Shown in pieces: positions 32,549 through 40,873 of a stretch of DNA of 64,000 bases. The notes beneath the pieces are model-generated. The model was given only the letters and a program-made list of their open reading frames with translations. It was not told where the DNA came from and did no database searches. The stretch lies in the NCBI GenBank assembly GCA_936936565.1, contig CAKZIX010000121.1, positions 1 to 64,000 of the forward strand, given 5' to 3'. This DNA is from an uncultured Nocardiaceae bacterium. Its GTDB lineage: Bacteria; Actinomycetota; Actinomycetes; Mycobacteriales; Mycobacteriaceae. The first letter of the stretch is position 1. The number at the start of each line of letters is the position of its first letter. Made by a program: the position numbers and the translations under genes.

Positions 32549-34042
32549 TCAGGCGGCCGTCGTGCGATCGGCGGCGTAGCGGCTGCCGAAGCCGGACCAG
32601 GCAAGCCGGCGTTCTCGCCGGGCGTCTTGCTGGACGGTGGATTTCTTGTTGATGACCAACGTCTTTCGGGATGCGGTGGTGTAGGCGGGCCAGTTGTCGC
32701 GGGGCGTGCCGGAGCTTGCGAAGGCCAGCCAGTGGCCCTGCACTTCGTTGCGGACGGTGCGGAAGCCGTCGAGCGCATAGGACGCCGCGGTGGCCGCGGG
32801 CAACCAGTCCAGACCGAACACGGCCAGCAGATCGGTGGCGTGGGTGGCGCCGATTCCCAAGCGCCGCACCACCATCGGTGCGTAGTCGTAGCGGTAGTGG
32901 TAGGTCGGGGCGACCTGGCTGTGGCCCTCCACCACGCGCAGCGTCGGCAGCCAGAACACCCGGTCGCCGCCGAGCCGGATCGCGGCCCGGCGGTCCGGAT
33001 AGCCGGGGTAGGCGGCGATCACCCGGTCCCGGTACGCCGGGTCGATGACGTCGAACATGCGCTCGATGCGCTTCGGGTTGGTGGGCAACTGATCGAGGAA
33101 TCGGGCGAAGAGCATGCCCTCGTCGTCGCACGTGCCCGCGATCAGCGGCACGGGATGGGTGCGCCCGGCCCGGTAGGCCGACAGCGGTGCCTCCGGCAGG
33201 AACTCCCCGTCCACCACCGACGCGTTGACGAAGAATCCGGGGGTTTCCCGCGTTACCCGTAGCCCGGCCTTGGCGGCGGCGATGCCCAGCTCGCGCGCCT
33301 CGATGGTGCCCAGATCGGCGGGATCGATGCCGGCTTCGTCGAGCAGCTCACGCGCGAGCCGCCGCGCGGTGTCGGCGTCGAGCGCCCAGTCGGCGGGCGG
33401 GCTCTGCGCGATGGCGCGGTGGAAGAGCCCCTTCGCCGCGGGCGTGGCCAGCAGGGTCGTCACACCCAATGCGCCCGCGGACTCGCCGAAGACCGTGACG
33501 TTGCCCGGATCTCCGCCGAACGCGGCGATGTTGCGCTGCACCCATTCCAGGGCCGCCACCTGATCGCGCAGCCCGAGGTTGGAGTCGTAGCCGTACTCGC
33601 TGAAGTCGGTGAAACCGAACACCCCGAGCCGGTAGTTGCACGACACGACCAGCACGTCGCCGCGGCGGACCAGCTCGGTGCCGCTGTACATGGCGAGCGC
33701 CGACGTGCCGAACGAGTTGCCGCCACCGTGGAAGAACACCATGACCGGACGCGGCGTGGTGCTCGGCTCGGCCGGTGCGGTGACGTTGAGAGTCAGGCAA
33801 TCTTCGCTGACCGGCTGAAATGTGGTGCGGCCCAGCTGCGCACCCGTGCGGTGCTGCATCGCGGCGAAGGCGAACACCGTGGCATCGCGCACTCCGGCCC
33901 ACTCCGGCATCGGCTGTGGGGCCCGAAACCGCAGCTCGGCGACGGGTGGGGCGGCGAAGGGAATGGCCCGCCAGCGCAGCACCGCACCTTCGCGGCGTCC
34001 GCGCACGCGGCCTTCGGCGGTCTCGATTGTCGTCGTTGACAT
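32549..34042 (-). CDS. type B carboxylesterase
   Basis: A 497-residue alpha/beta-hydrolase. Oxyanion motif MVFFHGGGNSFGTS, the SEDCLTLNV signature, nucleophile elbow GESAG (Ser ~198) and a Glu in GTCDDEGMLF plus His in GATHATDLLAVFG give the triad. No signal peptide is visible, so it probably acts in the cytosol on esters. ATG 34042 starts the conserved domain. Its end is 1 bp from the convergent glycosylase; it follows the flavoprotein gene by 8 bp. Confidence 0.9.
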   Translation of the reverse strand: MSTTTIETAEGRVRGRREGAVLRWRAIPFAAPPVAELRFRAPQPMPEWAGVRDATVFAFAAMQHRTGAQLGRTTFQPVSEDCLTLNVTAPAEPSTTPRPVMVFFHGGGNSFGTSALAMYSGTELVRRGDVLVVSCNYRLGVFGFTDFSEYGYDSNLGLRDQVAALEWVQRNIAAFGGDPGNVTVFGESAGALGVTTLLATPAAKGLFHRAIAQSPPADWALDADTARRLARELLDEAGIDPADLGTIEARELGIAAAKAGLRVTRETPGFFVNASVVDGEFLPEAPLSAYRAGRTHPVPLIAGTCDDEGMLFARFLDQLPTNPKRIERMFDVIDPAYRDRVIAAYPGYPDRRAAIRLGGDRVFWLPTLRVVEGHSQVAPTYHYRYDYAPMVVRRLGIGATHATDLLAVFGLDWLPAATAASYALDGFRTVRNEVQGHWLAFASSGTPRDNWPAYTTASRKTLVINKKSTVQQDARRERRLAWSGFGSRYAADRTTAA

Positions 34043-34050
34043 ACCCAACC

Positions 34051-35493
34051 CTAACCGGAACGGCGGGCCTCGAGGATCCGCAGCCAGACTTCGCTGACCG
34101 TCGGATAGGCGGGCACCGCATGCCACAACGTCTCCAGCGGCACCGCCCCCGCGATCGCGATCGTCGCGGCGTGCAGCAGATCGCCCACGTCGGGGCCGAC
34201 GAACGTGGCGCCGACGATCGTGTCGCTGGCGTTGTCGACGACGATTTTCGCGCGCCCGGCATAGTCGTCACGGTGTAGATAGCTGCCCGCCACCGCGATG
34301 TCCAGCTTGATCACGCTCACGTCGATGCCGTCGTCGCGGGCCTGGCGCTCGGTGCGCCCGACCCAGGCGACCTCGGGTTCGGTGAAGATCACCTGCGGGA
34401 CGTGGTGCTTGTCGGCCGTCGCGCGATAGCGCGGGCCGGACAGTTCGCGGCCCTCGGCGCGGGCGGCGATGACGTCGCCGCAGATGCGGGCCTGGTACTT
34501 GCCCATGTGGGTGAGCGGGGACCGACCGGTCACGTCGCCGACGGCGTAGAGCCAATCGCCGGAGACTCCGCGCACTCCGAGATGGACGTCGGTCGAGACG
34601 GTGCGGCCCTCGATCAGCCCGAGCGCAGACAGTCCGACCCCGGTGGAAGCGGGGCTGCGCCCGGCCGCCACCACGATCTCGTCGACCTCGACGCGGGACT
34701 TGTCCACCGTCAGGGTGATCGGGCCGCCGTGCACGCATCCCGTACCGCTGGAATTGATCTCGGGACGTTCGACCGCGGTGAGCTTGGCGCCGAAGCGAAT
34801 CTGCGCGCCCCGGTCGGTGAGTCCGGCGGCTACCCGCTTGCCGGCGAACTTCTCCGCGCCGGTCAGCAGGGCGGGCCCGCGCACGATCATGAGCAGTTCC
34901 TCGACGCCCAGGTCGAGCAGCCAGGTGGCCGCTTCGCAGGCGACGACGCCGCCCCCGAGCACCGCCACGCGGCGCGGCACTTCGTGCAGATTGGTGACGT
35001 CGCGCGAGGTCCACGGCCGCGCGGCGCGCAGCCCGCGGATGTCGGGAACCGTTGCGGTGGAACCGGTTGCGAGGACGACGGCGTGCCGGGCCCGGAGCAG
35101 ACGCTCGTGGCCGTCGGTGCTCACCAGCACCTGCCGCTCGCCGGCGAGGCGGCCATGACCGCGGACCACGTCGATGCCGTTGTCGTTGGCCCACTTGACT
35201 TGTGACGAGTCGTCGAGCGAATGCACAAAGGTGTCACGTCGTTTCAGGACGGCGGGCACATCGAGCTTGCCCGCGGCGGACACCCCGTGCATGGCGTGGG
35301 CGGCGGCAAGCACGCGTCCCGGCCGCAGCAGCGCCTTGCTGGGCATGCAGGCCCAGTAGGAGCATTCGCCGCCGACCAACTCGTGCTCGACGAGCGCGGC
35401 GGTCCGGGTGCTGCCGGAAATCGCGTAGCTTGCCGCGTTTTCCCCGACCGGGCCGCCGCCGATGACGATCACGTCGTAGTCGTCGTTTGGCAT
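34051..35493 (-). CDS. class I pyridine nucleotide-disulfide oxidoreductase
   Basis: A 480-residue flavoprotein of the dihydrolipoamide dehydrogenase / mercuric reductase class. FAD motif VIVIGGGPVGENAA at residue ~9, redox pair CSYWAC (Cys44, Cys49), NAD motif VAVLGGGVVACEAAT, and a second FAD motif YAVGDVTG are present. The usual C-terminal HxxxxxE active base appears as HAVPAYPTVSE. The reduced partner is unknown. It overlaps the DUF4386 gene by 25 bp, indicating an operon. Confidence 0.9.
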   Translation of the reverse strand: MPNDDYDVIVIGGGPVGENAASYAISGSTRTAALVEHELVGGECSYWACMPSKALLRPGRVLAAAHAMHGVSAAGKLDVPAVLKRRDTFVHSLDDSSQVKWANDNGIDVVRGHGRLAGERQVLVSTDGHERLLRARHAVVLATGSTATVPDIRGLRAARPWTSRDVTNLHEVPRRVAVLGGGVVACEAATWLLDLGVEELLMIVRGPALLTGAEKFAGKRVAAGLTDRGAQIRFGAKLTAVERPEINSSGTGCVHGGPITLTVDKSRVEVDEIVVAAGRSPASTGVGLSALGLIEGRTVSTDVHLGVRGVSGDWLYAVGDVTGRSPLTHMGKYQARICGDVIAARAEGRELSGPRYRATADKHHVPQVIFTEPEVAWVGRTERQARDDGIDVSVIKLDIAVAGSYLHRDDYAGRAKIVVDNASDTIVGATFVGPDVGDLLHAATIAIAGAVPLETLWHAVPAYPTVSEVWLRILEARRSG

Positions 35494-36137
35494 GGCTCAA
35501 CGGTAGTCTGCGGCGCGGTTTCCGGCCCGGCGGAACGCCTCAGCAGCAGTCCCGCGAAGCAGATCAGCCAGCCGCTCCACAGCACATATCCGACGAAGTT
35601 GCCCAGGTCGGTCAGCGGCACGCCGAGCGGGGTGAGAATTCCCGTGGCGATCATGGCGGCGCTGAGCGCGCCGAGCCCGTGAAACCAGCGCGGCAGGCCG
35701 GGCAGCGCGCGCAGCACCAAGATCGTCCAGCCGGCGGTGAGCGCATAGCCGAGGGCTTCGCCGAGCAGCGTGCCGAGCACACGGTGCGCGAGTTCGAAGG
35801 CCGCGACGTCGCCGGTGGCGGCGAAGTGCGGCACCAGCAGCGGCCAGCGCAGCAGCCCGATCGTTTGCACGACGGCCGCCGCGATTCCCGCGGCGACGGC
35901 GGCGCGCATCGGCGCTAGCCGCCCGATGCGAATCGCGATCGGCGCGAATGTCGCTGCGGCGGTGGCCATCACGGTGAACCAGATGGTGACGTGAGTCTGT
36001 TCGGCGCGAAACGCGGTGAGGATCTGCGCGGTGGGCCGAGTGAGCACGTCGGGGTAGTCGAAAACGGTGCCGAGCACGGTGAACGCGAGGTTCATGGCGA
36101 CGGCCGACAGGACGAGCAAGGCGGCGGTGAGACGCAT
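35469..36137 (-). CDS. DUF4386-type integral membrane protein
   Basis: A 222-residue protein with about six membrane helices and the central motif ELAHRVLGTLLGEALGYALTAGWTILVL. It resembles the DUF4386 family; function unknown. ATG 36137 is the natural start. Twin palindromes 14 bp upstream are shared with the divergent TetR gene, which is probably its repressor. Confidence 0.75.
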   Translation of the reverse strand: MRLTAALLVLSAVAMNLAFTVLGTVFDYPDVLTRPTAQILTAFRAEQTHVTIWFTVMATAAATFAPIAIRIGRLAPMRAAVAAGIAAAVVQTIGLLRWPLLVPHFAATGDVAAFELAHRVLGTLLGEALGYALTAGWTILVLRALPGLPRWFHGLGALSAAMIATGILTPLGVPLTDLGNFVGYVLWSGWLICFAGLLLRRSAGPETAPQTTVEPCQTTTTT

Positions 36138-36150
36138 GGGTAATCCTTGG

Positions 36151-36184
36151 CTGTACGGGGTACAGGTGTCTGTACGGGGTACAG
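36151..36184. promoter_or_regulatory. two identical operators CTGTACGGGGTACAG
   Basis: The 15-bp palindrome CTGTAC-GGG-GTACAG occurs twice without change (36151-36165 and 36170-36184), 19 bp apart. The second copy overlaps TACAGT (36180-36185), the -10 box of the TetR gene whose GTG follows seven bases later. The first copy lies 14 bp from the divergent start. TGTAC half-sites are typical of TetR-class repressors. Confidence 0.8.
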
Positions 36185-36192
36185 TACAGCGC

Positions 36193-36834
36193 GTGGTGAT
36201 GCGCAAGTCAAGACAGTTCAGCGACGAACAGATCGTGGCGACCGCGCTCGAGCTGCTCGACGGCGGCGGCGCCGACGCGGTGTCGATTCGGTCCGTGGCG
36301 ACGCGGTTGGGCGTGAACCCGAACGCCGTCTACACCTACGTGGCCAGCCGCGCGGACCTGGAGCGGCTGGTGGCCGAACACATCCTCGGCGCGGTTGCGT
36401 TTCCCGGCGCCGCGGCGTCGTGGGCGGACCGGATCGTGCGGTTCGCGGCGGATCTGCGCGCCGAGCTACTCCGGCATCCCGCCGTGGCGCAGCTGCTCAT
36501 GCGCGCCCCGATGGACGGCGCCGCCGCCCGCGCCGTCGGGGAATGGCTCATGGCCGCATTGGCCGAGGGCATGGACGCCGAAGATGCCGCTCGGACAACC
36601 TATCTCGTCATCGTGCACGTGCTCGGCTCCGTCGCGCTGGAGGCCGCGGAGACGGCCGGTGTCCCGCCTTTGCCGCCCGAGTCCGAGCGCATCGCCCAGC
36701 GCCGGGGCGCACTCGCCGACGTCGATGCCCAGCGTTGGCCGCGGACCGCAGCGGCCCGAGACGTCATGGCCGACTGGATTTCCGGCGCCCAGTTCGAGTG
36801 GGGACTGCGGCGAATCCTCGGAGTCCAGCGCTGA
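36193..36834 (+). CDS. TetR-family regulator
   Basis: A 213-residue TetR with a C-terminal TetR_C-type ligand domain. The DNA-binding part FSDEQIVATALELLDGGGADAVSIRSVATRLGVNPNAVYTYVASRADL is clear. GTG 36193 fits a leaderless transcript behind TACAGT; ATG 36199 is the alternative. It probably represses itself and the divergent membrane protein / flavoprotein operon through the twin palindromes. Confidence 0.88.
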   Translation: MVMRKSRQFSDEQIVATALELLDGGGADAVSIRSVATRLGVNPNAVYTYVASRADLERLVAEHILGAVAFPGAAASWADRIVRFAADLRAELLRHPAVAQLLMRAPMDGAAARAVGEWLMAALAEGMDAEDAARTTYLVIVHVLGSVALEAAETAGVPPLPPESERIAQRRGALADVDAQRWPRTAAARDVMADWISGAQFEWGLRRILGVQR

Positions 36835-36839
36835 TCGAG

Positions 36840-37085
36840 CTACTGCAGGTAGCCCTCGACCCGGCCGGCTGGGTTCACCGTGGCATCGTCGGGCGACTGC
36901 CCCGCCTCGCGGCGAGCCCGGCGCTGGCGCAACAGATCCCAGCACTGATCGAGCGTGGTCTCGAGCTCGGCCAGACGAGCCTGCTCGGTGGCCGGATCCA
37001 GCGTTCCCGCCTCCGTCTGCGACCGCAGCCGGTGTTCGGCGTCGACGAGCTCGGTGATCCGGGCCAAGATGTCGTTGTCGCTCAT
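36840..37085 (-). CDS. DUF2630-family small protein
   Basis: An 81-residue, highly charged, helical protein of the DUF2630 family: MSDNDILARITELVDAEHRL, then RLAELETTLDQCWDLLRQRRARR. Function unknown. Its ATG overlaps the stop of the MocR-type gene as ATGA, so the two are translationally coupled. Five base pairs separate it from the convergent TetR gene. Confidence 0.87.
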   Translation of the reverse strand: MSDNDILARITELVDAEHRLRSQTEAGTLDPATEQARLAELETTLDQCWDLLRQRRARREAGQSPDDATVNPAGRVEGYLQ

Positions 37086-38557
37086 AACGACAGCTTACGC
37101 AGCGCGCGCTCGAGCACCGGGCGTTCGTAGGCGGTGTACCCGAGCACGATGCCGAACGTCCGCTCGTTCCCACGCCGGGGTTGTCGGGCGGTGTCGGGGG
37201 CGTGTTGGGGCGGTGGTGCAGCGGTGTGGTCCGCGCCGTTGCCGTGGTGTGGGGATTGTGGTGCGGAGTGGTGACTGTGGTGTCGGAGTTGTGGCGCGGC
37301 ATTGCCGTCCCGGTGCGGCGCGATGTCGTCGACGTGCCAGTAATGGCGACCCAGGCCGTCGAGCACGATCCCGCGGCCGCGGGCATGTTCGATTGCCGCG
37401 GTCTCTGCGCCGAGATCGTCCCAAATCAGCACCACATGCCCGCCCGCTTCGTCGCCTTGCACCGTAATACCTTGGGCGCGAAAGTGATCCACCACTATGC
37501 TGCGCCGTTCGGCAAGTTCGCGACGCACGCGGCGCAGATGCCGGGCCAAGTCCCCGCCGGCGGCGAACTCGGCGAACACCAGCTGCGCCGCCGCACTCGG
37601 ATGGGCACCTACCGAGATCCGGTGCCGGACAACCGCATCGGCGATCTCCGGCGGGGCCACCAGCCAGCCCACGCCGAGTGTGGGCGTCAGAATCTTGCTG
37701 CTGGTTCCCAGGTGCACCACCACGTCCGGTGCGAGCGCGGCCAACAGTGGCAACGGTGCTGCGTCGTAACGTAATTCGCCGTCGTAGTCGTCTTCGATGA
37801 GCAATGTTCCGGTGGCCCGCGCGTATTCGACGAGCGCGACGCGGCGAGCCGCCGGCATCCGGTAACCGAGCGGAAATTGGTGCGCCGGAGTGCAATACAC
37901 CGCCTTCGCCGCGGCCGGGATGGCGTCGACCACCAGCCCGTGCCGGTCGACCGCCACCGGCACCGTGCGGATGCCGGCGGCCCGCAGCGCGCCCACCGCC
38001 CGCAGGTAGCCGGGCTCCTCGACGGCGACCGTGTCGCCGGGGGAGAACAGCGCGGCAGCCAATTCCCCTGCGGCCACGCCGGTTCCGGTTGTCGCGAGCA
38101 CGTCCACCGGCCCGCCGAGCCCGCGGTGGCGAAGTAGGTGCTCGGTGATCGCGGCCCGGAATTCCGGCACGGCGCGCCGTTCCGAGTGCCCCAGTGCGGG
38201 GCGATCGGAGGCCCGTCGCCACGCCCGCCGCCACGCCGCCGGGTCCAGCACGGCCAGGCACGGTGCCCCCGGCGCCAGGTCCACGGACGTCGGTTCGGCG
38301 GCGGGCTGCGTGGAATCCACGTGCCGGACAACCGAATGCGGCGCTGCGCTGACATACGTGCCGGAGCCGCGACGCCCTTCCAGCCACCCCTCCGCGTGCA
38401 ACTGCTCGTAGGCCGCTGCCGTCACTGTGCGGCTCACACCCAACCGCGCGGCCAGGGCGCGCGAGGACGGCATCCGCTCACCGGTGCGCACGTGTCCGGC
38501 CACCGCGGCCTCGCGCAGCGCGTTCGCGACCTGTACGGCAAGCGGTGTTCGCGACAT
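37082..38557 (-). CDS. MocR/PdxR-type GntR regulator with a His/Pro-rich insertion
   Basis: A 491-residue fusion. The N-terminal GntR winged helix (PLAVQVANALREAAVAGHVRTGERMPSSRALAARLGVSRTVTAAAYEQL) is followed by a type I aminotransferase domain. The PLP Lys lies in HLGTSSKILTPTLGVGW; LIEDDYDGELRY is the family motif. Such proteins sense PLP or control amino-acid genes. Unusually, ~50 residues rich in His, Pro and Gln (about 405-458, bases ~37167-37320) interrupt the conserved C-terminal domain before NERTFGIVLGYTAY. It is divergent from a PPOX-like gene. Confidence 0.88.
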   Translation of the reverse strand: MSRTPLAVQVANALREAAVAGHVRTGERMPSSRALAARLGVSRTVTAAAYEQLHAEGWLEGRRGSGTYVSAAPHSVVRHVDSTQPAAEPTSVDLAPGAPCLAVLDPAAWRRAWRRASDRPALGHSERRAVPEFRAAITEHLLRHRGLGGPVDVLATTGTGVAAGELAAALFSPGDTVAVEEPGYLRAVGALRAAGIRTVPVAVDRHGLVVDAIPAAAKAVYCTPAHQFPLGYRMPAARRVALVEYARATGTLLIEDDYDGELRYDAAPLPLLAALAPDVVVHLGTSSKILTPTLGVGWLVAPPEIADAVVRHRISVGAHPSAAAQLVFAEFAAGGDLARHLRRVRRELAERRSIVVDHFRAQGITVQGDEAGGHVVLIWDDLGAETAAIEHARGRGIVLDGLGRHYWHVDDIAPHRDGNAAPQLRHHSHHSAPQSPHHGNGADHTAAPPPQHAPDTARQPRRGNERTFGIVLGYTAYERPVLERALRKLSL

Positions 38558-38581
38558 GCGGTCGACCGAGATGGGCAGCTC

Positions 38582-38637
38582 GTCTACACAAGTGGCCTTT
38601 CGAAATGTCTACAGATTGGCTATGTGCAGATGCCAAT
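38582..38637. promoter_or_regulatory. direct and inverted repeats between MocR and PPOX-like genes
   Basis: GTCTACA occurs twice in direct orientation (38582-38588, 38607-38613). ATTGGC (38615-38620) and GCCAAT (38632-38637) form an inverted repeat with an 11-bp spacer. MocR-type regulators are known to use direct repeats; AAGTGGCCT in the first unit is loosely like the PdxR site of corynebacteria. Confidence 0.4.
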
Positions 38638-38657
38638 GTACGCCGCAGGCTGGGATC

Positions 38658-39404
38658 ATGAACGAGACAGCGACACCCATCGACGCCGTGGCCTCCGCCA
38701 TCACCTCGCCTGCTGTTCCCGATGTCGAGTCGCCGGGCGACGGTGCCCACGAAGCCCTGGCGGAGCAACCGCTGTCGCCGACGGCGCGCAGTACCGTGCG
38801 CCGGATGCGTGAGCGTGCCCGCGTCGATCGTGCCGACCTGTACGCCGTGCTCGACGCCGCGTCCGTGTGCCACCTCGGTGTCGTCGCCGACGGCGCGCCG
38901 GTCGTCCTTCCCACCTGCTACGGCCGCGACGGAAACACCCTCTACCTGCACGGTTCCACCGGCGCCCGAAGCCTGTGGGGCGACGGCGAGGTGTGCGTAA
39001 CCGTCACCTTGCTCGACGGCATCGTGTACGGCCGGTCCGTCATGCACTGTTCGGCCAACTACCGGTCCGCCGTCGTGCACGGTCGGCTACGCGCCCTCGA
39101 CGGCGCCGACAAACTGCACGGCTTGCGCGTCATCGTCGACCACATGACGCCGGGCTGGTGGGACCACGCGCGCTCGCCGTCCCGCAAGGAACTTGCCGCC
39201 ACCGCCGTCCTCGCACTCGATCTCAGCGAGGCTGCCGTCAAGGTACGCACGGGCGACCCCGGCGACGATCCCGCCGACATCGCGCGCGGCGGAGTCTGGG
39301 CCGGCGTGCTTCCGCTGCGCCAGGTGTGGGATCCGCCGATCCCCTCCACCGACCTGGAGTCGGCCCTCGACGTGCCCGACGTGGTCACCGCGCGCGTCGG
39401 ATGA
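38658..39404 (+). CDS. PPOX-like flavin-nucleotide-binding protein
   Basis: A 248-residue protein of the pyridoxamine 5'-phosphate oxidase-related, FMN-binding group: CHLGVVADGAPVVLPTCYGRDGNTLYLHGSTGARS and NYRSAVVHGRLRAL are characteristic. The ~50 N-terminal residues are acidic and variable. It is the usual neighbour and probable target of a MocR regulator, and may take part in vitamin B6 or flavin chemistry (inference). ATG 38658 starts an unbroken domain. Confidence 0.82.
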   Translation: MNETATPIDAVASAITSPAVPDVESPGDGAHEALAEQPLSPTARSTVRRMRERARVDRADLYAVLDAASVCHLGVVADGAPVVLPTCYGRDGNTLYLHGSTGARSLWGDGEVCVTVTLLDGIVYGRSVMHCSANYRSAVVHGRLRALDGADKLHGLRVIVDHMTPGWWDHARSPSRKELAATAVLALDLSEAAVKVRTGDPGDDPADIARGGVWAGVLPLRQVWDPPIPSTDLESALDVPDVVTARVG

Positions 39405-39516
39405 TCGGCTGCTGGGCATGTTGACGCGGGCGAGGGGCTGACAAGCCTGAGGGTGCCGCGGAGATTGTTGTCCGCGGGGTTGGGAGTGAAGGGCCTCGGC
39501 GGATGCAAGGTTTGTC

Positions 39517-39597
39517 GTCGGTGGGACTGAGTGTCCACTTTCGGCGACGAAACGGCCGAATGTGCCTCGGAATCGTCGAAACTGGACGCTCAGTCCC
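39517..39597. repeat. 75-bp palindromic element P75, copy 1
   Basis: The palindrome spans 39523-39597. Its arms (39523-39543 and 39577-39597, beginning GGGACTGAG and ending CTCAGTCCC) pair at 19 of 21 positions. It matches copy 2 at 40608-40682 at 68 of 75 positions by eye. The bases GTCGG just 5' are also shared with copy 2, whereas the 3' flanks diverge after one base. It sits upstream of the DUF559 gene. Confidence 0.85.
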
Positions 39598-39664
39598 GCT
39601 CGACCAGGCGTTCAGCGGTTGTCCACAACCGCGCATCCATCCACAAGCTCGGGTAATAGCCCAG

Positions 39665-40555
39665 GTGACACCGCTGGAAGTGTCCATCGTCTGTGCGACG
39701 CTGCCGCTCGTGTACGGAATCCGAACGCGTCGGCAGTTGCTCGACGCCGGGGTGTCTACCTCCACCATCGCGCGGCGTTGTCAGTCGGGTGCCTACGAGC
39801 GGCTGTTGCCGGAGATCTACGCGACCGATCCGCCGTCCATGTTGGCGCGGTGCTATGCCGTCACGCTGTGGCTGCCGATGGCGACGCTGAGCCACCGAAC
39901 CGCAGCGTGGCTGCACAACTGGAGCGATGCACCGACAGTTGTCGAGGCCACTGTCCCGCCGGACAAGCGGGTCCGCCCACCGCGGTGGTTGCGGATCTAC
40001 CGGAGTGATCTGCCGGGCGAATCGATATCGGACGCATGGGATTTGCCGGTCACCACAGCCCCGCAGACGTTGGTCGACTGCATCGCCGTGCTGCCCCGGA
40101 CTGCTGCCGACGCGCTGGTCGACCAGGTGCTGCCTGCGATCGGCAGCGACGCGGTGCTGCGCACCACAGCGCGCGCCCAGCGCCGCGGCAACAAGGGTGC
40201 CTGCCAGCAGCTTCGTCTGGCGGCGATCGGCGCGGCGTCGGAGCCCGAACGTCAGCTCGGGCGCGAGTTCAACTCCCGGCACTTCAGGTTGGCGGTCAAC
40301 GCGCCGGTCGGCCCGTACTTCGGCGACTTCGTCGACTACCTGGGCAAGGTGGTGGTCGAGGTCGACGGCCGTGAATTCCACTCCACGCCAGAGGTGTTCC
40401 GGCGGGACCGGCACCGCCAGAACTGGATGGTCCGACACGGATGGCTGGTGCTGCGATACAGCGCATTCGATGTGCTGCGCGATCCCGGCGCCGTCGCCGA
40501 CGAGGTCATCGAGGTGGTGCGTCGGCGTCGGCGGTCACGTCGGCGTCGGGGTTGA
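39665..40555 (+). CDS. DUF559/Vsr-like nuclease with AbiEi-like N-terminal domain
   Basis: A 296-residue protein from GTG 39665 (GTG 39680 also possible). Residues ~18-50 form a winged-helix part (TRRQLLDAGVSTSTIARRCQSGAYERLLPEIYAT), ~75-140 a middle part (LSHRTAAWLHNW, LPVTTAPQTLVDCIAVLP), and 190-275 a PD-(D/E)XK/DUF559 domain. The likely catalytic set is intact: E195 in SEPER, D224 in DFVDYLG, E232 and D234 in VVVEVDG, then RRDRHRQNWMVRHGWLVLRYS. Proteins of this kind are abundant in actinobacteria with no assigned role. It is flanked on both sides by copies of a 75-bp palindrome. The reading frame extends upstream through copy 1, but the family N-terminus argues for the later start. Confidence 0.8.
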   Translation: MTPLEVSIVCATLPLVYGIRTRRQLLDAGVSTSTIARRCQSGAYERLLPEIYATDPPSMLARCYAVTLWLPMATLSHRTAAWLHNWSDAPTVVEATVPPDKRVRPPRWLRIYRSDLPGESISDAWDLPVTTAPQTLVDCIAVLPRTAADALVDQVLPAIGSDAVLRTTARAQRRGNKGACQQLRLAAIGAASEPERQLGREFNSRHFRLAVNAPVGPYFGDFVDYLGKVVVEVDGREFHSTPEVFRRDRHRQNWMVRHGWLVLRYSAFDVLRDPGAVADEVIEVVRRRRRSRRRRG

Positions 40556-40601
40556 GAAAGTTGCCTGCGATGCCGAGGATGAAAGCGGCGCGAGATCTGG
40601 G

Positions 40602-40682
40602 GTCGGCGGGACTGAGTGTCCACTTTCGGCGCCGAGATGGCCGAATGTGCCTCGAGATCGTCGAAAGTGGGCGCTCAGTCCC
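40602..40682. repeat. 75-bp palindromic element P75, copy 2
   Basis: The palindrome spans 40608-40682. Arms 40608-40628 and 40662-40682 pair at 19 of 21 positions, and both mismatches would be G-U pairs in RNA. It has the same length and orientation as copy 1. It begins ~50 bp after the DUF559 stop codon. Confidence 0.85.
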
Positions 40683-40794
40683 GGGTTTCTCGTCCAATCC
40701 CGTTGCGCTGCTCTACTAGAGCCGTCCCATTGGCTTGGCCGTCGCCGCTTTGCTCGGTGTGCCGGCGTCACCTCTGCATGGGTGGCGGTCGTCG

Positions 40795-40853
40795 TGCATC
40801 AGCGTCGGCGGGTGTGCGTCGCCATGCGTCAGCGTGGGCGGGTGGGTGTCAGA
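40795..40853. repeat. two imperfect 30-bp tandem units
   Basis: TGCATCAGCGTCGGCGGGTG (40795-40814) recurs at 40825-40844 with two changes. The whole gap 40556-40873 holds P75 copy 2 and this duplication and no gene. Its skewed, G/T-rich composition resembles the tandem repeat inside the neighbouring coding sequence. Confidence 0.5.
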
Positions 40854-40873
40854 TGCGGCGACTTGGGCAGGCG

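Noticed and set aside
39503..39664. Upstream extension of the DUF559 gene through P75 copy 1
   Set aside because: The frame is open, but the extra ~54 residues are encoded by the palindrome and do not resemble the family N-terminus. Chance translation is more likely.
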